Source: Paenibacillus_AQ nitricinens (GTDB taxonomy: Bacteria > Bacillota > Bacilli > Paenibacillales > Paenibacillaceae). Taken from it: a stretch of 64,000 nucleotides of DNA. Under the pieces are notes generated by a model. The model was not told where the DNA came from. It saw only the letters and a list, made by a program, of their open reading frames with translations, and ran no database searches. Below, piece after piece: positions 17,424 to 25,992 of the stretch. The translations under genes were made by a program, and so were the position numbers. Location: assembly GCF_052056485.1 (NCBI RefSeq), contig NZ_CP183948.1, positions 4,278,001 to 4,342,000 on the forward strand. Reading direction: 5' to 3'. Each line of letters begins with the position of its first letter. The stretch's first letter is position 1.

Positions 17424-18299
17424 TTAGAGCGCCGCAATCCGCTGCTGGATGCGTGGAAATAAGGCGAAGGCATTCTCGTAAAATACTTTTTCGTGGTGCT
17501 GCTCAGGGACAAGTCGGCGGACAAATTCCGCATACAGGTCAATAGGAGCGAGTGGCCAATCCGTGCCGAACAACATTTTCTCATAGTGGTCGGAATACAC
17601 CAGCGCCCGGCGAAAATGATCCATGAACAGAGGTTCATTCATGAACCGTTCAAAATGAGGCCGATCACCGACCACAAGACCCGACAAATCGGCATAGACG
17701 TTTGGATTTTTGGCCACCACTTCGGCGGCATCCATCACCCACGGATCGCCAAGATGGCAGATCATAAAATTCACATCACGTCGTTGAAACGCTAATTCGT
17801 CCACGGTAAGTGGATGTGCATACTTTAGCAATCCGTTCATCGAGTACGTATCACCAGTATGAATGACCACAGGCGTGCCATACTTTGCTGCCAGCTCATA
17901 GATCGGCGAATAGATTTTGTCATAAACGTAATGATGATAGTACCCGGCGTAGAGCTTAATACCAGCTACCTCGGGAGCTTGCAGCCGTGCCTCAATTCGA
18001 TCCAGCTCCTCTTGTGCATCCTTTCCTCCGAGCATGTTCGGATTGATCCCCACGCATTCCATCAAGAAAGGCGGCACAGTATCCTCCAAGTCAAGGCTCA
18101 TCGGATTAGGGGAAGTAGAGTCAGGGAAAGCTCCCTTCGTCTGCTCCGTGACCCCCATTCCAATGCCGAGAACAACGTCGTTCTTATCAAACTCCGCTTT
18201 GAGACCAGCAGCAGTGTAATCGACTTTGGAGTGATCCTGTGCTGTTTGATGAAAGCTGTCGATGTCCGACAGATGAATGTGAATATCAATGATCGGCAT
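17424..18299 (-). CDS. Amidohydrolase-family (Amidohydro_2) metal-dependent hydrolase
   Basis: A 291-residue TIM-barrel hydrolase. IIDIHIHLSD at the N-terminus is the metal-binding HxH, VVIHTGDTYS and FMICHLGDPW give further His ligands, and LFGTDWPLAP supplies the C-terminal catalytic Asp. Related enzymes are decarboxylases or lactonases as well as amidases, so the substrate is open. The start ATG follows AAAAGGAG and overlaps the end of the large GNAT-fusion gene by 14 bp, so the two are co-translated and probably act in one pathway. Confidence 0.85.
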   Translation of the reverse strand: MPIIDIHIHLSDIDSFHQTAQDHSKVDYTAAGLKAEFDKNDVVLGIGMGVTEQTKGAFPDSTSPNPMSLDLEDTVPPFLMECVGINPNMLGGKDAQEELDRIEARLQAPEVAGIKLYAGYYHHYVYDKIYSPIYELAAKYGTPVVIHTGDTYSMNGLLKYAHPLTVDELAFQRRDVNFMICHLGDPWVMDAAEVVAKNPNVYADLSGLVVGDRPHFERFMNEPLFMDHFRRALVYSDHYEKMLFGTDWPLAPIDLYAEFVRRLVPEQHHEKVFYENAFALFPRIQQRIAAL

Positions 18300-21200
18300 T
18301 TAAGATCTCCTTTTCGTCAATAGGTCTAGCAAAGGTCAGCTTCAAAAGATTGCGGATATCCTCTGAATTCAGAGCGAGTTCTCCCATGATCAGGAAGGAC
18401 GGCTGTGTCCAAACGGTTTCTCCATTTAGAAGCGGAAGATGATGATGCACCCCGTGATTAAATACTTTATTGTTCACATACGCCGAGGCACTCTGATTCG
18501 GATGACTGCTCACCATATGCAGCATATCCTTACGCGAAGTTGCACCAATTCGCAATAGTCCCTTGGCCTCAAGATAGGTTTCAACCGTGCCTAATAAGAA
18601 CTTGCCCTCCTTGGAGAATTCCATCCATCCTTCGGCATAAACTGGTGAAGGTTTGATATAATTTTCCTCCGACAACGAATAATTCGGCAGGGTCATTCCG
18701 CTGTTATTGGTCACCGAATGCAACACACAGAGCACAGGGACACCTGGGAGCATAAGGTAATGCTGATTAACAACAATTCCTCGGTTCTTTTCCTGCTTCT
18801 CGATCGAAGTAGTGATACGTAATCCTTTCCATACATTGCCCTGAATATCCATTTTCTCGGTCCAAGCTGCGCTTCTTGGCTCCTCCAACCGACTAAATCC
18901 ACCTATACCTGAAATCCCCACACCGAGTCCACCGTGCCAAGGATTCCACCAGGAACGTGGTGCTGCTTCCGGATAGGAGCTATCCAGCCATTCTTCTCCA
19001 TGGTGCTTCAGGGAATGCACAACACTGGCGAAATCAGGAGCAGCTGCAATAGAAAGAACTCCGTTGCTCACAGTGTAAATAGGCCCCGCCGGTCCCTCTT
19101 CTGTGCCATAGATAACGGCTGCTGTTTCCGTTTGTGGGAACCATAGGCCTGTTCGCTCTTGAATACGATCCTCTCCACGATAGACAACTCGAACCTTCTG
19201 TCCTGATTGGCTGTGTTCTAAAGAAGATTCCACTTCCTCAGGTGAGAGCTCAAAGCCCGCGGAGTGCAGATTCTGCTCTCTTTGCAGCTCCATCTCAGCG
19301 ACTTTCTGCTCCTCTCCTCTATCCGTTTGGACATACAGCTCGAGGCTTCCATTAAGCGAAGTCATTTTTCGTTCGATTAACTCCGCATGAAGCGCCCCCG
19401 CCGCAAACGGATTTCCACCGCCGAGTGTTAGTTCAAGATGATCATCCAACACTGGTGTGATCGGATCCACCTGCTTCCGTGCAAAGGTGCGGAAATCCGA
19501 CCACTTCAGGAAGGTGTTTAAAGCGAACACCAGTGTCTTTGTTCGTACGACATCTCCAGCAGAGATTTGACCAAGTTTATGCTCCAGACCAAGTGGATAC
19601 TCCGGACGAAGCAGCTTCAGCGAAGGATCCCAGCAAACGCCGCATGTGACATTTTCTTCCTTGCTAAACAACCAATTTTCCGTAATTTGAGCGCTGTCCC
19701 AATTACCCGGATCACCCGAATAAGAATCGCCCATGTCTACGTAATGACCCTGATAAGGCAGGATGAGCCGTTTGCCAAAAAATCCGAAATTGGTTAGCAG
19801 ATACATATCCTCTTCCAACGTTTGGTTACTAGTATTGCATACCTCGCTATAAAACTCAGCGATTCCGTTTGCAAAGAGCTTAGCCACTCTTTTTATCTCC
19901 AGACCCGGGAATTCATCCGATTCATAAAGGGTCTCTAAAACTTGGCCCTCTCCTTCGGAATAGATCTTCACTTCTTTAGCCTGTTTCTTCGAGAATTCTT
20001 CGGCGAATGGTTTACCTAACTTCGGATGGGTCAGCCAGAAATTATGGCTCGAGCCGGGATATTCAATCCACATCCCATTATCGTTATTATTAAGATGTAC
20101 GGAGTAGGCGCCGTTTACAGCCACCCACTGATCCCCGTTTTCCCCACCAAAGCGGCCATGTGTTCCTTTCATTAGCACAGATAATTTGCTGATGAAGGAC
20201 ACTGCCTTCTCTCCAGCCGGAACGGCCGTTACCTCAATATCCCGTGAATAAAGGCCATATGAATTTAGGGTAAAGGGCACCCGGATGGAAGCCTTACCTT
20301 TAGCTGGAACCGAGAAGCTCACTGCCCGATCCGCCCACGTCAAAAATTCTTCCTCTGGCAAATCAAAAGAAAATTCCGCTTCCGCTGCAAAATTATTCTC
20401 AACATTCAAATATATCTCAGCGGGAAGACCCGGATACAGCTCACGTGTTGGCAACTCCATCAGCATTTTCAGCGGGAATTTAGGAGTAACACCTATACGG
20501 AACTCAACGCGCTTGCCACCGATGATCCATTTGCTCATAACCACGGGGTGAGTCTTCTTGTCGTTTTGCTCTTCACGAATCGGATCAAGCTCGAACTCAC
20601 CTTCTACAATAACTGTTTCTCCTGGCGCCAGTGTTGGTGCAGCAGACAAGGCAAAACGAATATTTTTGTCATTTTGGCCTTTGATCTCAATAGCCAGATC
20701 AGACGCCGAACGATTCTTGATGTGATAGCGAATCTTGTAGGTGGAACCGAATACAAGATCGTGATCGTCAATCTCCGTGGAGATTTCATAGTCAGGTGTA
20801 TCAAGAGCCGTCAAGCCGCGACCGGTCTTCTCGAATTCTGTACGTAAGGAAAGTTCTCCCTTTTGCCAAGTGTAATCGAAGAAATCAAAACCACGCTCCC
20901 GGCGACCATCCGGCTGAATGGGCAGTTCACGGGTGCTATCTGCATACCAATCCAGCTGCTCAAAATAAGGAGCGAGTGCTTCCGTTTGCAGAACCGTCGG
21001 AATGAAGTTCATCAGATGGACGTAATCCTCATTTTTTTCCCAAAAGAATCCACATTTCTTATACATCGGTACGGCCTTCGTATTACCTGCCCAAGTAAAC
21101 AGATCAAGTCGCGGCCAGCCCGCTTCAACTGTTCGGCGAACAGCGTTCAAAATCAGGTTACGACCTACCTTGTATCCGTGATAATCAGGTCGCACATTCA

Positions 21201-21462
21201 ACAGCGGAACATACAAAGCTCCTTCGTCTTGACGGTAATGAGCAAAACTGCAGAAGCCGACCACTTCCTCACCATCAACGGCGAGAAACACATTCAGATT
21301 GGACGAGATTTCCATCTCGCGGCGCACGGTATCCTCTGTTCTCTGATTGGTGCCTCCTCCCCAGCTTTCGTTGCTACGGTTCCACATTTCTGCGACCGCC
21401 TTAGCGTAAGAAGGATCATATTCGATAATGCGGATTTGTTCCGCTGTAGTCTTTACAGTCAT
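18286..21462 (-). CDS. Large GNAT acetyltransferase fusion with Ig-like and mutarotase-like regions
   Basis: A 1058-residue protein. Residues about 8-160 form a GNAT fold, with LNVRPDYHGYKVGRNLI (about 88-104) as the acetyl-CoA loop and a typical MYKKCGF end. Two beta-rich, Ig-like stretches follow (about 215-450; KIRYHIKNRS, PGETVIVEGEF), then a long beta-sandwich part with SHNFWLTHP and YLLTNFGFFG, reminiscent of galactose-mutarotase-like or carbohydrate-binding folds. No signal peptide or membrane helix is visible, so it is likely cytoplasmic. It is the first gene of a pair with the overlapping amidohydrolase. The GNAT call is firm; the remaining 900 residues are described from pattern only. 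Confidence 0.8.
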   Translation of the reverse strand: MTVKTTAEQIRIIEYDPSYAKAVAEMWNRSNESWGGGTNQRTEDTVRREMEISSNLNVFLAVDGEEVVGFCSFAHYRQDEGALYVPLLNVRPDYHGYKVGRNLILNAVRRTVEAGWPRLDLFTWAGNTKAVPMYKKCGFFWEKNEDYVHLMNFIPTVLQTEALAPYFEQLDWYADSTRELPIQPDGRRERGFDFFDYTWQKGELSLRTEFEKTGRGLTALDTPDYEISTEIDDHDLVFGSTYKIRYHIKNRSASDLAIEIKGQNDKNIRFALSAAPTLAPGETVIVEGEFELDPIREEQNDKKTHPVVMSKWIIGGKRVEFRIGVTPKFPLKMLMELPTRELYPGLPAEIYLNVENNFAAEAEFSFDLPEEEFLTWADRAVSFSVPAKGKASIRVPFTLNSYGLYSRDIEVTAVPAGEKAVSFISKLSVLMKGTHGRFGGENGDQWVAVNGAYSVHLNNNDNGMWIEYPGSSHNFWLTHPKLGKPFAEEFSKKQAKEVKIYSEGEGQVLETLYESDEFPGLEIKRVAKLFANGIAEFYSEVCNTSNQTLEEDMYLLTNFGFFGKRLILPYQGHYVDMGDSYSGDPGNWDSAQITENWLFSKEENVTCGVCWDPSLKLLRPEYPLGLEHKLGQISAGDVVRTKTLVFALNTFLKWSDFRTFARKQVDPITPVLDDHLELTLGGGNPFAAGALHAELIERKMTSLNGSLELYVQTDRGEEQKVAEMELQREQNLHSAGFELSPEEVESSLEHSQSGQKVRVVYRGEDRIQERTGLWFPQTETAAVIYGTEEGPAGPIYTVSNGVLSIAAAPDFASVVHSLKHHGEEWLDSSYPEAAPRSWWNPWHGGLGVGISGIGGFSRLEEPRSAAWTEKMDIQGNVWKGLRITTSIEKQEKNRGIVVNQHYLMLPGVPVLCVLHSVTNNSGMTLPNYSLSEENYIKPSPVYAEGWMEFSKEGKFLLGTVETYLEAKGLLRIGATSRKDMLHMVSSHPNQSASAYVNNKVFNHGVHHHLPLLNGETVWTQPSFLIMGELALNSEDIRNLLKLTFARPIDEKEILNADH

Positions 21463-21656
21463 GCTCTCATCTCCTTATTCCTCAAATATGAGTATGTATT
21501 CGCATAAAGTTATTCTAGATAACATCTCTACAACTTTATTCAAATAACTCCTACGAGTTCTTATTATACTATTAATTGGAAGGCAGTTACGAGGTAAAAA
21601 ACTCTTTCTCCTTATTTCCTACATAAGCCGCTGCCAGCAGAAAGCTGCAGAATAAA

Positions 21657-21683
21657 AAGCTGTCGAGTCTCCCTCGACAGCTT
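21657..21683 (-). terminator. Terminator of the MFS transporter gene
   Basis: Perfect 11-bp stem AAGCTGTCGAG / CTCGACAGCTT with a 5-nt loop and a T run on the minus strand, 30 bp after the stop codon at 21713. Confidence 0.88.
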
Positions 21684-21712
21684 CGAATCTACTCTAGGAG
21701 CAGCCATTCTAT

Positions 21713-22888
21713 TTAACAACTCTCCACACGATCTGCTGATCTATTTTTCAAATTCGCGATACCTACAATGCCAATCAACAGCACGCAGAAAGAATAAGGA
21801 AGTGCCATATTAGCGGTGTATAAAGCTGTACCTATAACTGGACCTATGAATGATCCGCCACCTTGTAGGGCTGCAATAAAGGAAGCAACGCTTCTTTGCT
21901 CATGGTCTTGAACCGCCATTGAAGCACCGGCACTGTAGCCAAGCAATGTAAAGCCGATGCCGATTCCCAAGAATGTAAAGTCCACATAAGCAAATCTGAT
22001 AAACAATAACAAGCCTAGCAGACCCAAAGCCACAAATAATAGCCCTACGAGCAGCACCTTTTTAGGATGCCATTTGAGATATTTGCTGATCACAATTTGC
22101 GAGAGCACCACCATTACTCCAGAGATAGCCAGACCCGTTCCAATTAACTGAGTGGCTTGCTGGGTGCTATATCCAAGGCTGTCTTGCACAAAAAATCCGA
22201 TAGTAACCTGCACGATATTCAGCGCAAACGATAGCAAAAGTCCAATCCATAAATAGAGGCGTATCCGTCTGTCGTTGGGTGAAAGTGAAATCGCCTGCCG
22301 TTCAATCTCGATATTCTTTTCTTTAGGAATAAACACTAGAAACAAAATAGCTAAGGTGAATAATAATATCGCTGCGGCGTACATTGGCGAGGTGAGTCCC
22401 AGCGAAGCCATTCCTCCGCTCATTGCAGGTCCTACTACGAAGCCAAGTCCATTGGCTGCACCGAATAATGCCATTCCCTGAGTACGGGTCTCTTTTGTAC
22501 TCCAGCCCATAACATAAGCCTGTGCTAATGCCGGAATACCTCCAAAGAAAAAGCCGGCGATTGCACGAAGGATAAAGAAACTCCAAAATAGGCTGGTTTT
22601 GCTCTCAGCATGTACTGCATAATCAGCCAGCAATGCAAAAATGACTAGTGTTGCCATATAGACGAACATAATCGAAGCGAGCAGCCATTTTCGGCTCATG
22701 AATGTTTGTTTTTCCCAGAAATATCCTCCGAGCAGCCAGCAAAGTCCCGCTACCGATACCAAACATCCTGATTGAAAATCACTAAGTCCCAAATTTCGGG
22801 CAAGCGGGCCAATAATCGGATTAAATGCGGCTATCGATATCATCCCTGTAAGTACGATAAGAAACATAATACTCAGTCTGTATTTCAT
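21713..22888 (-). CDS. MFS transporter
   Basis: A 391-residue major facilitator with about 12 hydrophobic helices. Family marks are LGLSDFQSGCLVSVAGLCW in the first half and the Gly-rich FFFGGIPALAQAY segment. The charged loop near the middle (PKEKNIEIERQ) fits the central cytoplasmic loop. I chose ATG 22888, which has GGAGAAGGGG before it; a longer frame adds ten residues without one. It resembles drug-efflux type MFS proteins, but the substrate cannot be told. It stands alone between terminators. Confidence 0.88.
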   Translation of the reverse strand: MKYRLSIMFLIVLTGMISIAAFNPIIGPLARNLGLSDFQSGCLVSVAGLCWLLGGYFWEKQTFMSRKWLLASIMFVYMATLVIFALLADYAVHAESKTSLFWSFFILRAIAGFFFGGIPALAQAYVMGWSTKETRTQGMALFGAANGLGFVVGPAMSGGMASLGLTSPMYAAAILLFTLAILFLVFIPKEKNIEIERQAISLSPNDRRIRLYLWIGLLLSFALNIVQVTIGFFVQDSLGYSTQQATQLIGTGLAISGVMVVLSQIVISKYLKWHPKKVLLVGLLFVALGLLGLLLFIRFAYVDFTFLGIGIGFTLLGYSAGASMAVQDHEQRSVASFIAALQGGGSFIGPVIGTALYTANMALPYSFCVLLIGIVGIANLKNRSADRVESC

Positions 22889-23030
22889 GAAATCCCCTTC
22901 TCCTCTCAAGTAAACCAAAACAATATACGATTCATAATCGCTGTGTTCATCGTACTATGCCTGGAAGTCAGGCCTCTACCCGATGGCGGATTACTTTACT
23001 GGTTATCGGGATTATTAGTAGAACACAAAA

Positions 23031-23052
23031 AAACTGCTCCTAAGAGCAGTTT
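23031..23052 (-). terminator. Terminator of the rodA-LCP operon
   Basis: Stem AAACTGCTC / GAGCAGTTT with a 4-nt loop and seven T on the minus strand, 14 bp after the stop codon at 23066. Confidence 0.87.
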
Positions 23053-23065
23053 AAGTGATAACCTT

Positions 23066-24085
23066 TCAATCTACCGTCCCAATATTCTCCAAGTGCAATG
23101 AACTTTCGGAGCTAACGCCCGCTTCCGTACTCAGAGTAGTAAGTGCTTGTTTAAGATCCTCTTTATTCACATACACGTATGGACTCTTCCAAAGAGATTC
23201 CACATGTAAGGAATTGATATGATCTGGTTTGAGTTTAGGGAAGTTCAACAACCATTGCTGGAGATCTGCTTGTGGAATATCTGTCTTCACATTTTCACCG
23301 ATGATGTCCAATACATTCCCCCATTGGGACACGCCTTGGAAATTCCCTAGCTTATCCAGAATCTGCTTAATTACTTGCTGCTGTCGATCATTGCGCTGAA
23401 AATCGGAGGATTCAGCCGTTCCTTGATTCGATTTGCGGTATCGCACAAAATCAAGCACATGTTTGCCATCCAGCTTCTGCAAGCCCTTCTTTAAGTCGAT
23501 GTTCGTTCCATCTGCCGAATCGATATATTTCATATCCATATCGACATCAATGGTTAGCCCGCCAAGCAAATCCACCGTCTCCTTCAGCACATCAAAATTC
23601 ACCACCACCATGTGATCAATTGGCAGACCTAGTAAATTGCTGAAAAACTCTTTTGTATTAGGGATAGCTTCAGTTTTATCTTTTATGTAATGGTATGCAT
23701 AATAATAATTAGCTTTTCGAGAGGGCAACGATTTAGGTTTTAGTAACAAATCCCTCGGTATAGATAAGAAACTCGTCGACTTCGTGTCAGGATTGAAGCT
23801 GACAAGCATTAACACATCGGTATTCATTACCCCACCACCACCGTCCCGACTATCTACCCCGGCAAGCAGAAAAATCATAGGTTCAACCGATACCGTCTCC
23901 TTTTTTTCCTCTAGGGCAGCGGTTGGCTGGACGTTGATTGGAGCAGCCATGCGCTCTATCGCGTTATCCGTTTTTTTGTATAAATACCCTGCATATACTC
24001 CAATTCCGATAATCGTTGCGCCTAAGACAAGTCCAATGCTCGTCAGAATTTTACGAGTTGTTGTCCATTTGCGTTTGTTAGTCAT
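23066..24085 (-). CDS. LytR-CpsA-Psr (LCP) family cell-wall glycopolymer ligase
   Basis: LCP proteins transfer teichoic acids and other polymers from lipid carriers to peptidoglycan outside the cell. A short cytoplasmic N-terminus and one helix (about residues 13-34) are followed by the LCP domain: LLAGVDSRDGGG, TDVLMLVSFNPDTK, SIPRDLLL and FVRYRKSNQG, with the conserved Arg residues that bind the pyrophosphate. The ATG at 24085 follows GGAGGG. It lies 30 bp after the RodA gene on the same strand, a sensible pairing of wall synthesis and wall decoration. Confidence 0.92.
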   Translation of the reverse strand: MTNKRKWTTTRKILTSIGLVLGATIIGIGVYAGYLYKKTDNAIERMAAPINVQPTAALEEKKETVSVEPMIFLLAGVDSRDGGGGVMNTDVLMLVSFNPDTKSTSFLSIPRDLLLKPKSLPSRKANYYYAYHYIKDKTEAIPNTKEFFSNLLGLPIDHMVVVNFDVLKETVDLLGGLTIDVDMDMKYIDSADGTNIDLKKGLQKLDGKHVLDFVRYRKSNQGTAESSDFQRNDRQQQVIKQILDKLGNFQGVSQWGNVLDIIGENVKTDIPQADLQQWLLNFPKLKPDHINSLHVESLWKSPYVYVNKEDLKQALTTLSTEAGVSSESSLHLENIGTVD

Positions 24086-24115
24086 AATTCCCTCCACTCA
24101 GTTCCAGTAGCTTTT

Positions 24116-25237
24116 TCAAACCGTGCTTTCATCCTTATGGACTTTCACACTTAGCACTATGCCAATCGCAATCATATTAGTAAGTAACGAGCTACCTCCA
24201 TAACTAATAAACGGCAAGGATATCCCCGTTAGGGGCAGCAATCCAAGATGCATTCCAAGGTTAACAGAAACTTGAAAGATAATCATGGCGATAAATCCGG
24301 TGACAACATATGCTCCTGCACGATCCCTGCTTTCTAGTGCGATAAAGATCATTCGATAGACGAGCAATAAATAAAGCATCAGCAGCACAGATGAACCTAT
24401 AAAACCGTATTTTGCACCGATGACCACATAGATCGAATCGGAATACGCGTAAGGAATATATCCTTTTCGCAAAAAAATACCTTCACTACCCGATAATCCA
24501 CCGGAGCCAATGGCAATCATTGCGTTTTTGACATGCCAGGATTTATCCGGATCACTCTGCGGGTCTAAAAAAGCCTGAATTCGTGACAATTGATGGGGCT
24601 CGACAATCTTGGATAACAAGTCGAAATTGGCATAGTAGAGCCATAGTATCGTGCCGATCGAAATAATCACCACACCGAGGATCAAAATCATATATAGAGC
24701 ACGGATGTTACCAATCCAAAGCATACTAAGCAATATGCCAGCAAAAACGAGCGCTGTACCCAAATCGGGTTGATCCATGATCAAAATGAAAGGAATTAAA
24801 AAAACGAAACAAACCGGCACTAAATCTTGAAAAAAGCGAAGCTGCTGTCCTTCTCGTTTACCCAATAGATGAGCAATGAGCAATACCGTACATATTTTAG
24901 CCAGTTCGGAGGGCTGGAGCTGAAAGCTCCCAATACTTAACCAACGCACGGCACCATTGAGGTTTTCCCCAACCAGCTTAACTAGCACAAGTAGACCAAT
25001 ACCCACGCTATAAAAGAGATACGCTAACCAGCCTAATAGAATCTTATAATCTACCAATGCGATGAATAACATGGGTATGCAAAATAAAGCAAATAAATAC
25101 AATGAACTGATGTAAAGTCCGTCTAACCGTGTATCCGTAGTCGCTCCATAAATAGCAACAGTACCAATACCAACTAGGCCTGTTACGAAAAAAAGTACGG
25201 ATCTGTCCAGCTTTGCAATTTTGGTGGAGATAAACAT
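24116..25237 (-). CDS. RodA/FtsW/SpoVE (SEDS) family peptidoglycan polymerase
   Basis: SEDS proteins polymerise glycan strands from lipid II. This 373-residue protein has about ten helices, with the family marks NGAVRWLSIGSFQLQPSELAK, MDQPDLGTALV, a large loop with SWHVKNAMIAIGSGG, and the C-terminal SLPFISYGGSSLL. The sequence is closer to RodA (elongation or a specialised paralogue) than to FtsW by eye. I chose ATG 25237 behind AGAGG. A long nested stem-loop lies in the leader upstream. It is co-transcribed with the LCP gene. Confidence 0.9.
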   Translation of the reverse strand: MFISTKIAKLDRSVLFFVTGLVGIGTVAIYGATTDTRLDGLYISSLYLFALFCIPMLFIALVDYKILLGWLAYLFYSVGIGLLVLVKLVGENLNGAVRWLSIGSFQLQPSELAKICTVLLIAHLLGKREGQQLRFFQDLVPVCFVFLIPFILIMDQPDLGTALVFAGILLSMLWIGNIRALYMILILGVVIISIGTILWLYYANFDLLSKIVEPHQLSRIQAFLDPQSDPDKSWHVKNAMIAIGSGGLSGSEGIFLRKGYIPYAYSDSIYVVIGAKYGFIGSSVLLMLYLLLVYRMIFIALESRDRAGAYVVTGFIAMIIFQVSVNLGMHLGLLPLTGISLPFISYGGSSLLTNMIAIGIVLSVKVHKDESTV

Positions 25238-25292
25238 GAAACAACCTCTATTTAATTTCTGTATTTTTCTTGTTGTAAAATGAGCATCATAA

Positions 25293-25353
25293 ATAATCCG
25301 CCTGTGCACAAATACATCTTGCTTCAAGATGAAGCTGAAGTGCAGCGGATTAT
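25293..25353 (-). promoter_or_regulatory. Nested stem-loop in the rodA leader
   Basis: Three nested stems: ATAATCCGC / GCGGATTAT (25293-25301 with 25345-25353), TGCAC / GTGCA (25305-25309 with 25340-25344) and CATCTT / AAGATG (25315-25331). No long T run follows on the minus strand. It lies between the lipoprotein stop (25366) and rodA (25237). It may be a terminator of the upstream gene or a leader structure. Confidence 0.45.
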
Positions 25354-25365
25354 AAAGTGGAATGA

Positions 25366-25908
25366 TTATCTCAGATCAAATTTGTCCTGATACGCCTTCT
25401 TCGATAACAGCTTTAATTTATCTTCACTCAGCGTGTAAATATCCAGTCCGTTCCCTGCCTCGCCCAATGACCAGCCCAGTGCGAGTTCGTTATGGCCATC
25501 ATCATCGACATCATAGAATCCGGCATAATCCAGGCCATACCCAAACCCCTCAACCTCCGAAATCTTTTGCCACGCTTCATTTTCCTGCCTAAGCAGCATC
25601 GCTTTTATAGAAGAACCTTTGTTTTTGCTGTACTCATATACAACTACAGCTTCGTCAATACCGTCTCCATCCATATCCCCAAAGGAGATAGCATGATCCT
25701 CTTGTCCTTCCAACGGAGTTATCAATTGAGCTTTGTCGGGAAGCCATTTGATAAATTCCTGACTCGTTTTGTCTCGCTGCAGGCTTGCTTCTGATGATGG
25801 AGGCTTAATCAGCTCTCCTGGTGTTGCCGGCACTCCGCATCCTCCGAGCAAAATTAACGTTGTTAACATAGCACCTATTTTTATGAATTTGCTCGGCATT
25901 TGGATCAT
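25366..25908 (-). CDS. Lipoprotein with FG-GAP/VCBS-like calcium-type motifs
   Basis: A lipoprotein of about 180 residues, lipobox LLGGCGVP. The body has two Asp-rich loops, DMDGDGIDEA and DVDDDGHNEL, each in a beta-strand context like FG-GAP/VCBS repeats of beta-propellers that bind calcium. Only two blades are present, which is short for a propeller, so it may be a truncated member or may assemble. I chose ATG 25908 behind AGGAG; the next ATG nine bases later is possible. It lies between the two-component system and rodA, on the same strand as both. Function unknown. Confidence 0.7.
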   Translation of the reverse strand: MIQMPSKFIKIGAMLTTLILLGGCGVPATPGELIKPPSSEASLQRDKTSQEFIKWLPDKAQLITPLEGQEDHAISFGDMDGDGIDEAVVVYEYSKNKGSSIKAMLLRQENEAWQKISEVEGFGYGLDYAGFYDVDDDGHNELALGWSLGEAGNGLDIYTLSEDKLKLLSKKAYQDKFDLR

Positions 25909-25992
25909 CGACTCCTCGCTTGTCCGCATATATAGTATTTTATCTGTGAAAGAGATGAAAGTGGTTATGAAATAGTTAAATTTGAGCTCTAT

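Noticed and set aside
17032..17427. Long ORF in the hairpin-rich gap (131 residues plus strand) and a 74-residue ORF on the other strand
   Set aside because: They run across perfect inverted repeats and the amidohydrolase terminator and lack ribosome sites. The composition looks like non-coding sequence.
20863..21507. 214-residue ORF antisense to the GNAT fusion
   Set aside because: It is a shadow of the real gene on the other strand.
25366..25908. Dockerin domain suggested by DMDGDGIDEA and DVDDDGHNEL
   Set aside because: Spacing and flanking strands fit FG-GAP/VCBS repeats better, and no cohesin partner is near.
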